Shown here piece by piece: positions 43,621 to 52,391 of a DNA stretch of 64,000 bases (position 1 is the stretch's first letter; every line of letters starts with the position of its first letter). Origin of the DNA: Clostridioides difficile (GTDB lineage Bacteria > Bacillota > Clostridia > Peptostreptococcales > Peptostreptococcaceae); NCBI GenBank assembly GCA_012955965.1, contig JABBZI010000005.1, positions 62,001 through 126,000 of the forward strand. Reading direction: 5' to 3'. The notes under the pieces were generated by a model. The model made no database searches, had not been told where the DNA came from, and was given only the letters and a program-made list of their open reading frames with translations. A program made the translations under genes and the position numbers.

Positions 43621-44235
43621 ATGAAAAAAACAACTATCGATAGAAGAACAATACGTACTAAAAAGATGATTAGGTCTTCTTTAGCCGAGTTAATAGACGA
43701 GAAAGGATTTAACAATATATCAGTTACTGACTTAACTCAAAGGGCGGATATAAATAGAGGAACTTTTTATCTGCATTATGTCGACAAGTTTGACTTGTTA
43801 GAGAAGATTGAAGATGAAATCATACAAGAAATTGAAGAAGAGACTAAGCATCTTGATTCAGTCAATATGTTGAATATAGATGCCTCGAATGAACCTCTTC
43901 CATTTATGGTAAAGCTTTTTGAATATTTTAGAAAAAATTCGGTAATTATTAAATCTATTTTAGGTCCTAAAGGTGACCCTACTTTTGAAAGAAAGATAAA
44001 AATATTTATTGAAACCAATTTATTTGAGAAACAAAAGCGTAAAAATTTTAATATAGATGAAGCAATAATTTCAGAAGAATATTTTATACAATATATACTT
44101 TCAGCAGACTTAGGTGTAATTCAACATTGGCTTGAAAAAGACATGGAAGAATCCCCAGAGGAAATGGCACTGATACTTGCTAGAATGTCGTTACTAGGTC
44201 CATTAAGAGCAGTAGGCATTCGTAAAGAATTATAA
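43621..44235 (+). CDS. TetR family regulator (TetR_C_8-like)
   Basis: A 204-residue regulator. The opening DRRTIRTKKMIRSSLAELIDEKGFNNISV, given in part, and the HTH DLTQRADINRGTFYLHYVDKFDLLEKI are typical of the DhaS-like TetR subgroup. The C-terminal half is all helical (FEYFRKNSVIIKSILGPKGD, YFIQYILSADLGVIQHWLE). TGAGGAA precedes the ATG. It is divergent from the nitroreductase gene, and a palindrome lies between them, so it probably regulates both genes. Its inducer is unknown. Confidence 0.88.
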   Translation: MKKTTIDRRTIRTKKMIRSSLAELIDEKGFNNISVTDLTQRADINRGTFYLHYVDKFDLLEKIEDEIIQEIEEETKHLDSVNMLNIDASNEPLPFMVKLFEYFRKNSVIIKSILGPKGDPTFERKIKIFIETNLFEKQKRKNFNIDEAIISEEYFIQYILSADLGVIQHWLEKDMEESPEEMALILARMSLLGPLRAVGIRKEL

Positions 44236-44423
44236 ATGAATCTTAGAGATAAGATAAATATAAGTTTTGATAATTTAAGTAGATGGTAGTTCATTTGCAG
44301 TTACTTTATTTAGAATACTTTATCTTGTTGTTTGTATATTGATAGTTAGAAGTACATGATAAATATATCAAGAAATAAAATATAGTTTACCGTGAAGAAG
44401 TTTCTATTTTCTTCTTTTGATAT

Positions 44424-44457
44424 GAAAAAAGCCGTTAATATTGCTGGACTAACGGCT
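44424..44457 (-). terminator. Terminator of the VOC protein gene
   Basis: AGCCGTTA (44430-44437) pairs with TAACGGCT (44450-44457), and the minus strand continues into TTTTTT. Confidence 0.85.
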
Positions 44458-44528
44458 CACATTAAAGTATTAAATTTAAATTTGTCTTAGTTACATTATA
44501 TTTATTAGTTGTAGATTTTTTGTTTTGT

Positions 44529-44915
44529 CTATGTACTCAAATACCAAGTATACCCATACCTATCAAGTACTTCAGCACCGCCATCATTTTCATCTGGTGG
44601 TGGGTGAGGTAAAAATTTTTGCACAAGTGTACCACCCTCAGCAAGTTTTACAGATATTTCTTCAATAACTTCTCGAGATGGTAACACGACACAAATCGCC
44701 ATGCCAGAAATTACAACAGGTTCTTCTGTATCTACACCCATTATACAACCATCATATTTTGTGAAAGTTACATTTGCGTGTATAATAGGGTTGTTTGGGT
44801 TGTCGTTTAGTCTTACAAACCGAGTTTTTCCACCTCCAAAAGCCTTAGCATAAAAGTTAAAAGCTTCTTCACAAGTATTATTAAATGTTAAGTATGGAGT
44901 TAATATGGTTAACAT
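44529..44915 (-). CDS. PhnB-like VOC superfamily protein
   Basis: A 128-residue protein of the vicinal-oxygen-chelate fold. LTPYLTFNNTCEEAFNFYAKAFGG is the PhnB/'3-demethylubiquinone methyltransferase-like' opening; HANVTFTKYDGCIMGVD and the C-terminal DRYGYTWYLST complete the two beta-alpha-beta modules. No enzymatic activity is established for this family. The start is odd: AGGAG (44916-44920) abuts the ATG at 44915 with no spacer, while the conserved sequence could begin three codons later at an ATA. Monocistronic with its own terminator. Confidence 0.85.
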   Translation of the reverse strand: MLTILTPYLTFNNTCEEAFNFYAKAFGGGKTRFVRLNDNPNNPIIHANVTFTKYDGCIMGVDTEEPVVISGMAICVVLPSREVIEEISVKLAEGGTLVQKFLPHPPPDENDGGAEVLDRYGYTWYLST

Positions 44916-45026
44916 CTCCTTCCGTAGTGCAAAATATAAATAATTTATAGTTACAATTACTCTACAAATTAAGAATTACTAACATTAGTATATCAGAAAT
45001 ACTGATAATAAAGAAGATAGTGTATG

Positions 45027-45209
45027 TTATTTTCTACTTTGATTCTGTTTTGATTTGTTTAGATGGTTATGAATAGGATTCTTTAAGATAATATCATCAG
45101 CTTTGATGTTCTCAATTGATGACTCATAGTTTGAAATTCACCTTGCTAAATTCACAACTCCTTTGTACCTTCTATAATTGCCTTTCTCACAGGTGTAAGT
45201 TATACTATA
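45027..45209 (-). pseudogene. Possible gene remnant with internal stop
   Basis: On the minus strand a frame reads ITYTCEKGNYRRYKGVVN, a TGA at 45138-45140, then NYESSIENIKADDIILKN and a further ~18 codons to TAA (45027-45029). Composition looks protein-like on both sides of the stop, and no intact start or ribosome site is present. I cannot name the parent family; it could also be chance. Confidence 0.25.
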
Positions 45210-45424
45210 TCATTCAACGATTTTCTAATTTATTCAGAAAAGCAAATGATAGCTATTTAAGGAGAATAGAGTAATAGTATAAATAATGGATAAATCTGTA
45301 GACTTATAATGAGCAACAAGAATATATGAGGATATACGCTTATAAAAATTGAATCGAGAAGTAGATAATGGTAAAATAAACTTAGAAAAACAATAATGCA
45401 GTTTATACGAATGGAGGTATTATA

Positions 45425-45889
45425 ATGGATATTCAAAAATGTGAAAAAGTTTCCTTTTCCATTATCGGGAAGGAAGGTTCTACTGCCGATGGTGAAGGAT
45501 TTATACAGAAACTTTGGGAAGATGCAAATTCCCACTTTGATGAAGTTGCTCATCTAGCTAAAAAGGATGATGCTGGAAATCTTTTAGGTGTATGGGGTGC
45601 AATGTCTGATTTTTCTCGTTCATTCAACCCATGGGAAAATGGATTTTCACATGGGTTGTACCTTGCTGGAGTAGAATGTTTAGATGATGCAGAGCCACCA
45701 ATTGGTTGGACAAAGTGGACTGTACCTAGTTATGAATACATCTATGTTGAAAATGTGGGTAAGGATACTTTCCAAACTGTCATTTTGTATCTACATGAAA
45801 ATAATATTGCTCTTGCTGGTTCAGTACATGATTTTAATTGTCCTATAACTGGTAAAGGTTATATGTTTTTCCCAATACGCAAATTGTAA
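45425..45889 (+). CDS. GyrI-like small-molecule-binding protein
   Basis: A 154-residue stand-alone effector-binding domain (the AraC_E_bind/GyrI-like fold found at the C terminus of AraC and MerR multidrug regulators). Features include the opening strand VSFSIIGKEG, the central WGAMSDFSRSF, and the WTVPSYEYIYVE plus HDFNCPITGKGYMFFPI strands. It has no DNA-binding domain, so it may bind or hydrolyse small molecules rather than regulate. TGGAGG precedes the ATG. No cotranscribed neighbour is seen; the next gene converges on it. Confidence 0.8.
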   Translation: MDIQKCEKVSFSIIGKEGSTADGEGFIQKLWEDANSHFDEVAHLAKKDDAGNLLGVWGAMSDFSRSFNPWENGFSHGLYLAGVECLDDAEPPIGWTKWTVPSYEYIYVENVGKDTFQTVILYLHENNIALAGSVHDFNCPITGKGYMFFPIRKL

Positions 45890-45964
45890 GCATACTTCCA
45901 TATGAAAGTAATAAATGTTTTAGTTATGGTAAGATTTATTATTATGCTATAAAAAAATCAAAAA

Positions 45965-46405
45965 TTAACTTTGCTTAGGTGGAGTTTTTTTTGCTCGTAT
46001 ATACTGAATAATGTCGAGTAAGTCTGCATCTTCTAAAATACGATATTTAATCCAGCCTCCATTATCACCACAGGGATAGCGATTTGCCCAATATTCTTTA
46101 GCTTTTGGAGTCAAGGCAACTAGTATTTTTTCAACTGCTGGAACTTGTTTGTCACCTATCTGAATCATAACAGTAAATGCCCCTTTTTCAAAAAAAGCAT
46201 AGCATAGATGAAAAGATTTATGGCTATATTTGTAGCCCCAACCATAGTTATTTCCAAAAGGAAATCGAAGTTCTTTTGATAAACTATATTGAGTTTCAAG
46301 ATAAGTTTCTAACTTACATAAGCGTGTATACGAATCTTTACCTATGTATTCAATTATTTGAGATAAGCAAGGTGTATTGTTTTTTTCAAGCATACGTTCA
46401 TACAT
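45965..46405 (-). CDS. DUF3788 family protein
   Basis: A 146-residue soluble protein. The pattern ELRFPFGNNYGWGYKYSHKSFHLCYAFFEKGAFTVMI, given in part, and the later NRYPCGDNGGWIKYRI followed by DLLDIIQYIRAKK are what I associate with DUF3788. It resembles DUF1801/YdhG-like domains in layout. No function is known. GGGAGTG lies before ATG 46405. It is convergent with the GyrI-like gene. Confidence 0.75.
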   Translation of the reverse strand: MYERMLEKNNTPCLSQIIEYIGKDSYTRLCKLETYLETQYSLSKELRFPFGNNYGWGYKYSHKSFHLCYAFFEKGAFTVMIQIGDKQVPAVEKILVALTPKAKEYWANRYPCGDNGGWIKYRILEDADLLDIIQYIRAKKTPPKQS

Positions 46406-46872
46406 TAGATTTCACTCCCTAAATATATAATTTGTAATTAGAATTAATATCCTTATGATAATTTATAGTATGAGTTTAAGTCCTTGTTAAGTTTGTAAGT
46501 AAGCTGAGGACTATTTTTTATATACATTTTCATAAAGTATCTTATTTTTACTTTTAGTATAACAAAGTAACTATGACAACAGTTTGTCATGTTTTGTATG
46601 TATTACATATATAATATGTATAAAATATAAAGTAGTTAATATTAATAGTAATATTAATGGATAAAAAATATTATATTTATATTTGTTGGAAAATAATGTA
46701 AAAAAATGATAAAATAGAGTTTATAATATAAAAGCAAAATTATATTATAATTATATGTATTTGTTGGATTTGTGTATTTAAATACTGTAGAATTTATGTT
46801 AATTATCGCTAAAAAAGCATAATACTACGTTGTAAGGTTTTATAGACTTCTAATTGAAAGGGGAGAATTCAA
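46406..46872. other. AT-rich spacer before the IbrA/IbrB-like operon
   Basis: About 465 nt with no gene. It contains short TTAATATTAATAG-type repeats near 46636-46662 and ends with the AAAGGGGAGAA ribosome site. No promoter could be assigned with confidence. Confidence 0.4.
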
Positions 46873-48207
46873 ATGGATAAGAGATACTTAAAATCCAATG
46901 TGTTTGAAGCTTTTCAAGATAGACTTTCTTATATTTTCAGTGAATTTGATTATATCTATGTATCTTTTAGTGGAGGAAAAGATAGTGGTTTATTATTAAA
47001 TTTAGTCTTGGATTATAAGAGAAAGCATAATATAAGTTCCAAAATTGGAGTATTTCATCAAGATTTTGAAGCTCAATACAGTATGACAACTGAATATGTT
47101 GAAAAAACTTTTGAAGAGAATATTGAAGATATTGAGCCATATTGGGTGTGTTTACCGATGGCTACAAGGACAGCTGTAGGAAATTATGAAATGTTTTGGT
47201 ATCCATGGGATGATGAGAAAGAAAAGTTATGGGTAAGAAAAATGCCAGTTAAAGAATACATAATAAATCAAGAAAATAACCCATTTGTCCATTATAAGTA
47301 TAAGATGAGTCAAGAAAATTTGGCAAAACAATTTGGCAGGTGGATGAGAGATAAACATAAAGGTGCGAAAGTTGTTTGTTTATTAGGAACAAGAGCATCA
47401 GAATCATTACAACGCTATTGCGCTATTGTAAATAAACAGCATGGATATAAAGGAAAGTGTTGGATAACAAATCAATTTAAAAATGTATGGACAGCATCTC
47501 CTATATATGATTGGGAGATAGAAGATGTTTGGCTGGCTAACTACAAGTTCAACTATGATTACAATAAAATTTATGATTTATTCTATAAAGCTGGGGTAGC
47601 TCCAAGAAAAATGAGAGTAGCTTCTCCTTTTAATGATTCAGCAAAGGATAGTCTAAATTTGTATAGGGTATTAGACCCAGATGTATGGATAAAATTGGTT
47701 GCTAGAGTGCAAGGAGTTAATTTTACTTCTATTTATGGAAAAACAAAAGCTATGGGATACCGAAGTATTACATTGCCAGATGGACATAGTTGGAAAAGTT
47801 TCACCAATTTTTTGCTTGGTACATTACCTGAAAATATAAGAAATAGTTATATTAAGAAATTTTCAACATCTATTGATTTTTGGCACAATACAGGAGGCGG
47901 TTTGCCAGGAAGTGTTATACATGAATTGATAATAAAAGGATATAAAATAGAATTAAATGGAGTTTCAAATCATACAAAAGATAAAAAGATTAGAGTTAAG
48001 TTTTTAGGTGATATACCTGATGATACAGACGATATAAAGTTTACCAAAGATATTCCAAGTTGGAAAAGAATGTGTTATTGTATTTTAAAAAATGACCATA
48101 TGTGTAAGTTTATGGGATTTGGTCCGACAAAAGAGCAAAGAGTTAGAACAGAATATATTAAGAAAAAATATGAAAAAATTCATGAGATAGGAGTTAAGAT
48201 GCTATGA
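46873..48207 (+). CDS. PAPS-reductase-family/DUF3440 protein, IbrA-like
   Basis: A 444-residue PP-loop ATP pyrophosphatase superfamily protein. SGGKDSG (residues 33-39) is the ATP-binding PP-loop, and VFHQDFEAQY matches the family's second motif; LGTRASESLQRY is the characteristic R-rich third motif. The C-terminal half is the DUF3440 region. It lacks the Cys of sulfate-assimilating PAPS reductases at the C terminus. The ParB-like gene overlaps its end by 4 nt (ATGA), the IbrA/IbrB arrangement described in E. coli as activators of eib genes and seen in mobile regions of many bacteria. The reaction is unknown. Confidence 0.83.
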   Translation: MDKRYLKSNVFEAFQDRLSYIFSEFDYIYVSFSGGKDSGLLLNLVLDYKRKHNISSKIGVFHQDFEAQYSMTTEYVEKTFEENIEDIEPYWVCLPMATRTAVGNYEMFWYPWDDEKEKLWVRKMPVKEYIINQENNPFVHYKYKMSQENLAKQFGRWMRDKHKGAKVVCLLGTRASESLQRYCAIVNKQHGYKGKCWITNQFKNVWTASPIYDWEIEDVWLANYKFNYDYNKIYDLFYKAGVAPRKMRVASPFNDSAKDSLNLYRVLDPDVWIKLVARVQGVNFTSIYGKTKAMGYRSITLPDGHSWKSFTNFLLGTLPENIRNSYIKKFSTSIDFWHNTGGGLPGSVIHELIIKGYKIELNGVSNHTKDKKIRVKFLGDIPDDTDDIKFTKDIPSWKRMCYCILKNDHMCKFMGFGPTKEQRVRTEYIKKKYEKIHEIGVKML

Positions 48208-48731
48208 AATATAAAAGTCCAGTATATAGAATCATCGCAGTGCCAATTGAAAAAATAGAATCTAACGACTATAATCCAAATACAGTAGCCCCACCAGAAA
48301 TGCAGTTGTTATATAAGAGTATTAAAGAGGATGGGTATACAATGCCAATTGTTTGTTATTATAACCAGGAAAAAGATAAGTATATTATTGTAGATGGTTT
48401 TCATCGTTATAGAATAATGCTTGAAAATAAGGATATCTATGATAGAGAAAATGGGCTTCTTCCTGTTTCAATAATCGATAAATCCCTTGATGAGAGAATG
48501 GCAAGTACTATTCGACATAATCGCGCAAGGGGTTCGCATAACGTGGATTTAATGAGTACTATTATAACTGAACTTTGTGAAATTGGAAAATCTGATGAAT
48601 GGATATCAAAGCATCTAGGTATGGAGATTGATGAAATTCTTAGATTAAAGCAAATAACTGGATTATCTTATTTGTTTAAGGATAAAGAGTTTAATAATTC
48701 ATGGATTCCTCATGATTCTGATAATATATAA
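48204..48731 (+). CDS. ParB/sulfiredoxin-fold protein, IbrB-like
   Basis: A 175-residue protein of the ParB N-terminal nuclease/CTPase-like fold: VPIEKIESNDYNPN at the start, LYKSIKEDGYTMPIVCYY, then IVDGFHRYR (residues ~67-75) and RHNRARGSHNVD. A C-terminal HTH-like helix pair (WISKHLGMEIDEILRLKQITGL) follows. No chromosome-partition partner (ParA) is present. Overlap with the PP-loop gene indicates translational coupling and a joint function. A terminator lies 60 nt downstream. Confidence 0.83.
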   Translation: MKYKSPVYRIIAVPIEKIESNDYNPNTVAPPEMQLLYKSIKEDGYTMPIVCYYNQEKDKYIIVDGFHRYRIMLENKDIYDRENGLLPVSIIDKSLDERMASTIRHNRARGSHNVDLMSTIITELCEIGKSDEWISKHLGMEIDEILRLKQITGLSYLFKDKEFNNSWIPHDSDNI

Positions 48732-48788
48732 GAACATTAAAAGTATACATTAAAAATGAAGAGTTTTAAGTTTATATAAATATAGATA

Positions 48789-48821
48789 AAAGAATAGGGA
48801 AAATATCCTATTCTTTTTTTT
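48789..48821 (+). terminator. Intrinsic terminator after the IbrA/IbrB-like operon
   Basis: AGAATAGG (48791-48798) pairs with CCTATTCT (48807-48814), with eight T residues following. Confidence 0.88.
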
Positions 48822-48931
48822 AGTTATATAAGCATTAAGAATATATATGAATAGTAGGAGTTAAAGTTATGTGTGAAGCATGATTTTTATAAGACAATCA
48901 GATTAAAATATCAAAAACTTCAAAATTAAAA

Positions 48932-48948
48932 TATGTCAACTTGACATA
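48932..48948. promoter_or_regulatory. Inverted repeat over the -35 box of the HxlR operon
   Basis: Perfect 8-bp arms (48932-48939 and 48941-48948) around a single C, core TGTCAA-C-TTGACA. It contains the whole -35 hexamer. Confidence 0.6.
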
Positions 48949-48969
48949 ATAATTGTGATAGAATATAAT
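48941..48969 (+). promoter_or_regulatory. Consensus promoter of the HxlR-fabF operon
   Basis: TTGACA (48941-48946), a 17-nt spacer and TATAAT (48964-48969): a perfect sigma-A consensus. Confidence 0.88.
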
Positions 48970-48988
48970 ACTTACTAAAAGTAAGTAT
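48968..48988. promoter_or_regulatory. Inverted repeat at the transcription start, probable HxlR operator
   Basis: ATACTTAC (48968-48975) and GTAAGTAT (48981-48988) are perfect 8-bp arms with a 5-nt spacer, just after the -10 box. This size and position fit autorepression by the HxlR protein encoded 30 nt downstream. Confidence 0.7.
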
Positions 48989-49017
48989 ATGATTTTGAAC
49001 TAATTAAGGAGGAGAAT

Positions 49018-49356
49018 ATGGAAAAATATTTACCTGCTTGTCCAGTAGAAATAACGCTACAAATGATAGGTGATAAATGGAAGTTTTTAATATTAAGAGA
49101 ATTAATAAGAGGCAAAAAGCGTTTTGGTGAATTAAGCAAATCCATTGATAATATAAGTCAGAAAATGTTGTCTCAAAATCTAAAAAGCATGGAAGAAGAT
49201 GGTCTAGTGCATCGTGAGGTATACGAACAATTTCCTCCTAAAGTTGAATATTCTTTAACTGAATTAGGGATGACTTTGAGACCTATATTAGTTTCTTTGT
49301 TTGAATGGGGTAATATGTATAAAGAGTATAGTGAAAAGGAGAGTAAAGATGAATAG
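49018..49356 (+). CDS. HxlR family transcriptional regulator
   Basis: A 112-residue winged-helix protein. CPVEITLQMIGDKWKFLILRELIRGKKRFGEL, given in part, is the HxlR signature with its conserved N-terminal Cys (Cys8); ISQKMLSQNLKSMEEDGLV is the recognition helix and PPKVEYSLTELG the wing. The Cys could sense oxidants or electrophiles, as in HypR/YodB relatives, but this is an inference. AGGAGG precedes the ATG. Its last codons overlap the fabF start by 8 nt, so the two are coupled. Confidence 0.9.
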   Translation: MEKYLPACPVEITLQMIGDKWKFLILRELIRGKKRFGELSKSIDNISQKMLSQNLKSMEEDGLVHREVYEQFPPKVEYSLTELGMTLRPILVSLFEWGNMYKEYSEKESKDE

Positions 49357-50584
49357 AGTAGTAATCACTGGGATTGGAATAGTATCCCCTATAGGAAATA
49401 ATATTGAAGAATTTTGGAGTAATGTAAAAGCAGGTAATCATGGTATACAGATGATTGATAGGTTTGATACTAAAGATTTACCTGTAAAAGTAGCAGGTCA
49501 AGTAAAAGACTTTAATCCTTTATTATCATTTTCTAAGAAGGAAGTTAGACATAATGACTTGTATTGCCAATATGCAGTTGAAGCTACAAGGCAGGCTATC
49601 TCTGACTGTGGAACTGATTTTAAGGAATTGGACCCTTATCGTATAGGAGTTATAGTCGGTAGTGGTATAGGTGGAATAAATACTTTGGAAAGCGAATATG
49701 GAAAATTTGTTGATAAGGGAAGTAGACGAGTTTCACCATTTACAATACCAATGTTAATATCAAATATGGCAGCTGGAACTATTGCTATTAAATATGGATT
49801 TAAGGGAATTAACTATGCTTTAGTATCTGCTTGTGCAACATCTACTCATACAATAGGGGAAGCATTTGAGGCTATTAAATGTGGAAGATTAGATGTCTGT
49901 GTAGCTGGTGGTTCTGAAGCAGCTATAACTGAATTTACGTTAGCTGGATTCAATAATATGAAAGCATTGAGTAATAGCAACGACCCAGACAGAGCTTCAA
50001 TTCCTTTTGATAAAGATAGAAATGGATTTGTCATGGGTGAGGGAGGAGCTATTTTAATATTAGAAAGTTTAGAAAATGCAAAGAAAAGAAATGCAAAGAT
50101 TTATGCAGAGGTAATAGGGTATGGTGCTACAGAAGATGCGTATCATATTACTAGTCCAGACCCTACAGGAGAAGCGGCTTGTCAGGCTATTTTGATTGCA
50201 TGTAATGAGGGTGGAATTAATCCAAGTGAGATTGATTATATTAATGCTCATGGTACTTCTACTCCAATTAATGATAAATACGAGACGAATGCAATAAAAC
50301 TAGCATTAAAAGATTCAGCTAATGATGTGCTTATAAGTTCTACAAAGTCAATGACAGGACATTTGTTGGGAGCAGCAGGAGCATTGGAAGCAATAGTTTG
50401 TGTAAAAGCTATAGATGATAATTTTGTTCCTATGACTGTAGGTTATAAAAATTTTGACCCAGATTGCAATTTAAATTATGTTGTTAATGGTGGAATTGAA
50501 AAAGAAGTAAAATATACTATGTCTAATTCATTAGGATTTGGAGGACATAATGCTACTATTTGTATAAAGAAGTTTGAGGAATAG
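49349..50584 (+). CDS. fabF: Beta-ketoacyl-ACP synthase II (FabF-type)
   Basis: A 411-residue thiolase-fold enzyme that condenses malonyl-ACP with acyl-ACP in fatty acid elongation. The catalytic triad is intact: Cys162 in VSACATSTH, His301 in NAHGTSTPIND and His338 in SMTGHLLGAAG. The ATG at 49349 is preceded by AAAAGGAGAG; an in-frame ATG at 49301 inside the HxlR gene lacks a site. It is not in a fab cluster; instead it is coupled to an HxlR regulator, so it is probably an accessory or inducible copy that adjusts membrane lipids under some stress. Confidence 0.9.
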   Translation: MNRVVITGIGIVSPIGNNIEEFWSNVKAGNHGIQMIDRFDTKDLPVKVAGQVKDFNPLLSFSKKEVRHNDLYCQYAVEATRQAISDCGTDFKELDPYRIGVIVGSGIGGINTLESEYGKFVDKGSRRVSPFTIPMLISNMAAGTIAIKYGFKGINYALVSACATSTHTIGEAFEAIKCGRLDVCVAGGSEAAITEFTLAGFNNMKALSNSNDPDRASIPFDKDRNGFVMGEGGAILILESLENAKKRNAKIYAEVIGYGATEDAYHITSPDPTGEAACQAILIACNEGGINPSEIDYINAHGTSTPINDKYETNAIKLALKDSANDVLISSTKSMTGHLLGAAGALEAIVCVKAIDDNFVPMTVGYKNFDPDCNLNYVVNGGIEKEVKYTMSNSLGFGGHNATICIKKFEE

Positions 50585-50638
50585 TAGTAGGAATAAGCAA
50601 AATTAAAATAAGACTTTCCTTTATTTTTCCAAAAATGT

Positions 50639-50669
50639 ATTGTATTATTGATTCAGTAGTAAATACAAT
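50639..50669. promoter_or_regulatory. Inverted repeat downstream of fabF
   Basis: ATTGTATT (50639-50646) and AATACAAT (50662-50669) are perfect 8-bp arms with a 15-nt loop and no T tract. It could be a weak terminator or an operator for the ClC gene. Confidence 0.35.
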
Positions 50670-50816
50670 GAAATCACATATCAATAATCATCTAGTATGT
50701 ATCATTTAGTTATATTTATTAAATATAAAGAGTAAATAATAAAGGTTATATATTTAGTGAATTAAGAGCTATATTTATTGATATTGTACAGAATTATTGG
50801 GAGAAGGAGGAAAAGT

Positions 50817-52391
50817 ATGAAAAAGGATACGTCTCATGTTATCAAACGGGCAGAGAACTTTCAGGTAATTTTAATTGGAGAAGGACTGATGGTTGGTGCT
50901 GTGGCTGGTTTGATTGTACTTTTATATAGGATACTTTTAGGGCAGGCTGGTATCTGGCTTAGTCAAATTTTAACGTTTGTAGAAGGTTCCGCAATAAAAA
51001 TAATAGCTTGGTTTGCAGTGATTGCACTACTTGCTTGGATTGTATCAAAGCTTGTGGACTTAGAGCCAATGATTTCTGGAAGTGGTATTCCTCAGCTAGA
51101 GGGAGAAATGACAGGAAAAATCAAGCAGGTATGGTGGCGTGTGTTGCCAACCAAATTTATTGGAGGATTTTTGGCACTTATGGGTGGTCTTGCATTAGGG
51201 AGAGAAGGTCCTTCTATTCAGCTTGGAGCTATGGCAGGAAAAGGTCTTTCTAGAGCACTTGATAGAGGTAAGACAGAGGAAAAATTTCTGTTAACCTGTG
51301 GGGCAAGTGCTGGATTGTCAGCAGCATTTCATGCACCATTAGCAGGAGTTATGTTTTCGCTTGAAGAAGTCCATAAGAACTTTTCAGTGTCTGTTTTAAT
51401 TTCTGTGATGACAGCATCTTTGACAGCAGACTATATCTCAGCTAATTTCCTAGGGATGGAGTCTGTGTTTCAGTTTGACATTGGGAATGTATTGCCACAG
51501 AATTATTATGGATTGATAGTGATTCTAGGTGTGATTCTAGGAGTTATGGGAGCATTTTATAACTGGTTTACCTTATATGTACAGTCTTTATATAAAAAGA
51601 TTCCTAAAGTTGGTACATTTGGGAAACTGTTGATTCCATTTAGTATGGCTAGTATTCTTGGACTTATGATGCCTCAAGTGCTAGGAAGTGGGCACAATTT
51701 GGTGGAGTCACTTACAAGTCACGAATATGTTTTTGGAATGGTTGTTTTGATTTTTGTCGTACGCTTTATATTTTCAGCTGTTAGTTTTGGGTCAGGTGCA
51801 CCTGGGGGCATCTTTTTTCCATTGCTTGTGTTAGGTGCATTTATAGGTGGAATATTTGGAATGATAGGTGTTAAGGTTTTTGGAATGAACCCAGATTATA
51901 TAAATAACTTTGTTCTTTTGGCTATGGCAGGATATTTTACAGCTATTGTACGTGCACCTTTGACTGGTATTATATTGATTTTTGAAATGACAGGTTCCGT
52001 TAGCCAAATGCTTTCACTTTCTATAATTTCGATTGTAGCATATATTGTAGCTACTCTTATGAAATCAAAACCTATTTATGAAAGTCTTTTGGAGCGATTA
52101 CTTGAGAAAAATGGAGAACCTGCTCCTAGAGAGAGGGGAGAAAAGATACTAGACCAATTTTCAGTTATGTTTGGTTCTCCTGTTGCAAACAAAAAAATTC
52201 AGGATATACAATGGCCAGAGAATTGTCTTTTGGTAGCTATTCAAAGAGGTGGAGAGGAGATTATTCCTAGAGGAAAAACTATTCTTAAGCCAAGTGATAT
52301 AATTGTGACCATGACAGATGAGAGAGACAGTGGTGTTGTGTATGATAGGATGGAAAGTTTGTGTAAAGAGAATACATCACATATTTTATAG
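50817..52391 (+). CDS. ClC-family chloride/proton antiporter with C-terminal RCK_C (TrkA-C) domain
   Basis: A 524-residue membrane protein. Selectivity-filter motifs are present in order: GSGIPQLEG, GREGPSIQ (with the gating Glu) and GAPGGIFFP; the inner Glu region reads FSLEEVHKNF. Both glutamates favour a 2Cl-/H+ exchanger rather than a passive channel or the fluoride type. About residues 440-524 form a TrkA-C-like ligand domain. ATG 50817 follows GAAGGAGG; the upstream in-frame ATG at 50778 has no such site. Codon choice is visibly richer in G and C (CTT, CAG, GGC, GTG) than neighbouring genes, suggesting acquisition from another Firmicute. A terminator follows. Confidence 0.9.
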   Translation: MKKDTSHVIKRAENFQVILIGEGLMVGAVAGLIVLLYRILLGQAGIWLSQILTFVEGSAIKIIAWFAVIALLAWIVSKLVDLEPMISGSGIPQLEGEMTGKIKQVWWRVLPTKFIGGFLALMGGLALGREGPSIQLGAMAGKGLSRALDRGKTEEKFLLTCGASAGLSAAFHAPLAGVMFSLEEVHKNFSVSVLISVMTASLTADYISANFLGMESVFQFDIGNVLPQNYYGLIVILGVILGVMGAFYNWFTLYVQSLYKKIPKVGTFGKLLIPFSMASILGLMMPQVLGSGHNLVESLTSHEYVFGMVVLIFVVRFIFSAVSFGSGAPGGIFFPLLVLGAFIGGIFGMIGVKVFGMNPDYINNFVLLAMAGYFTAIVRAPLTGIILIFEMTGSVSQMLSLSIISIVAYIVATLMKSKPIYESLLERLLEKNGEPAPRERGEKILDQFSVMFGSPVANKKIQDIQWPENCLLVAIQRGGEEIIPRGKTILKPSDIIVTMTDERDSGVVYDRMESLCKENTSHIL

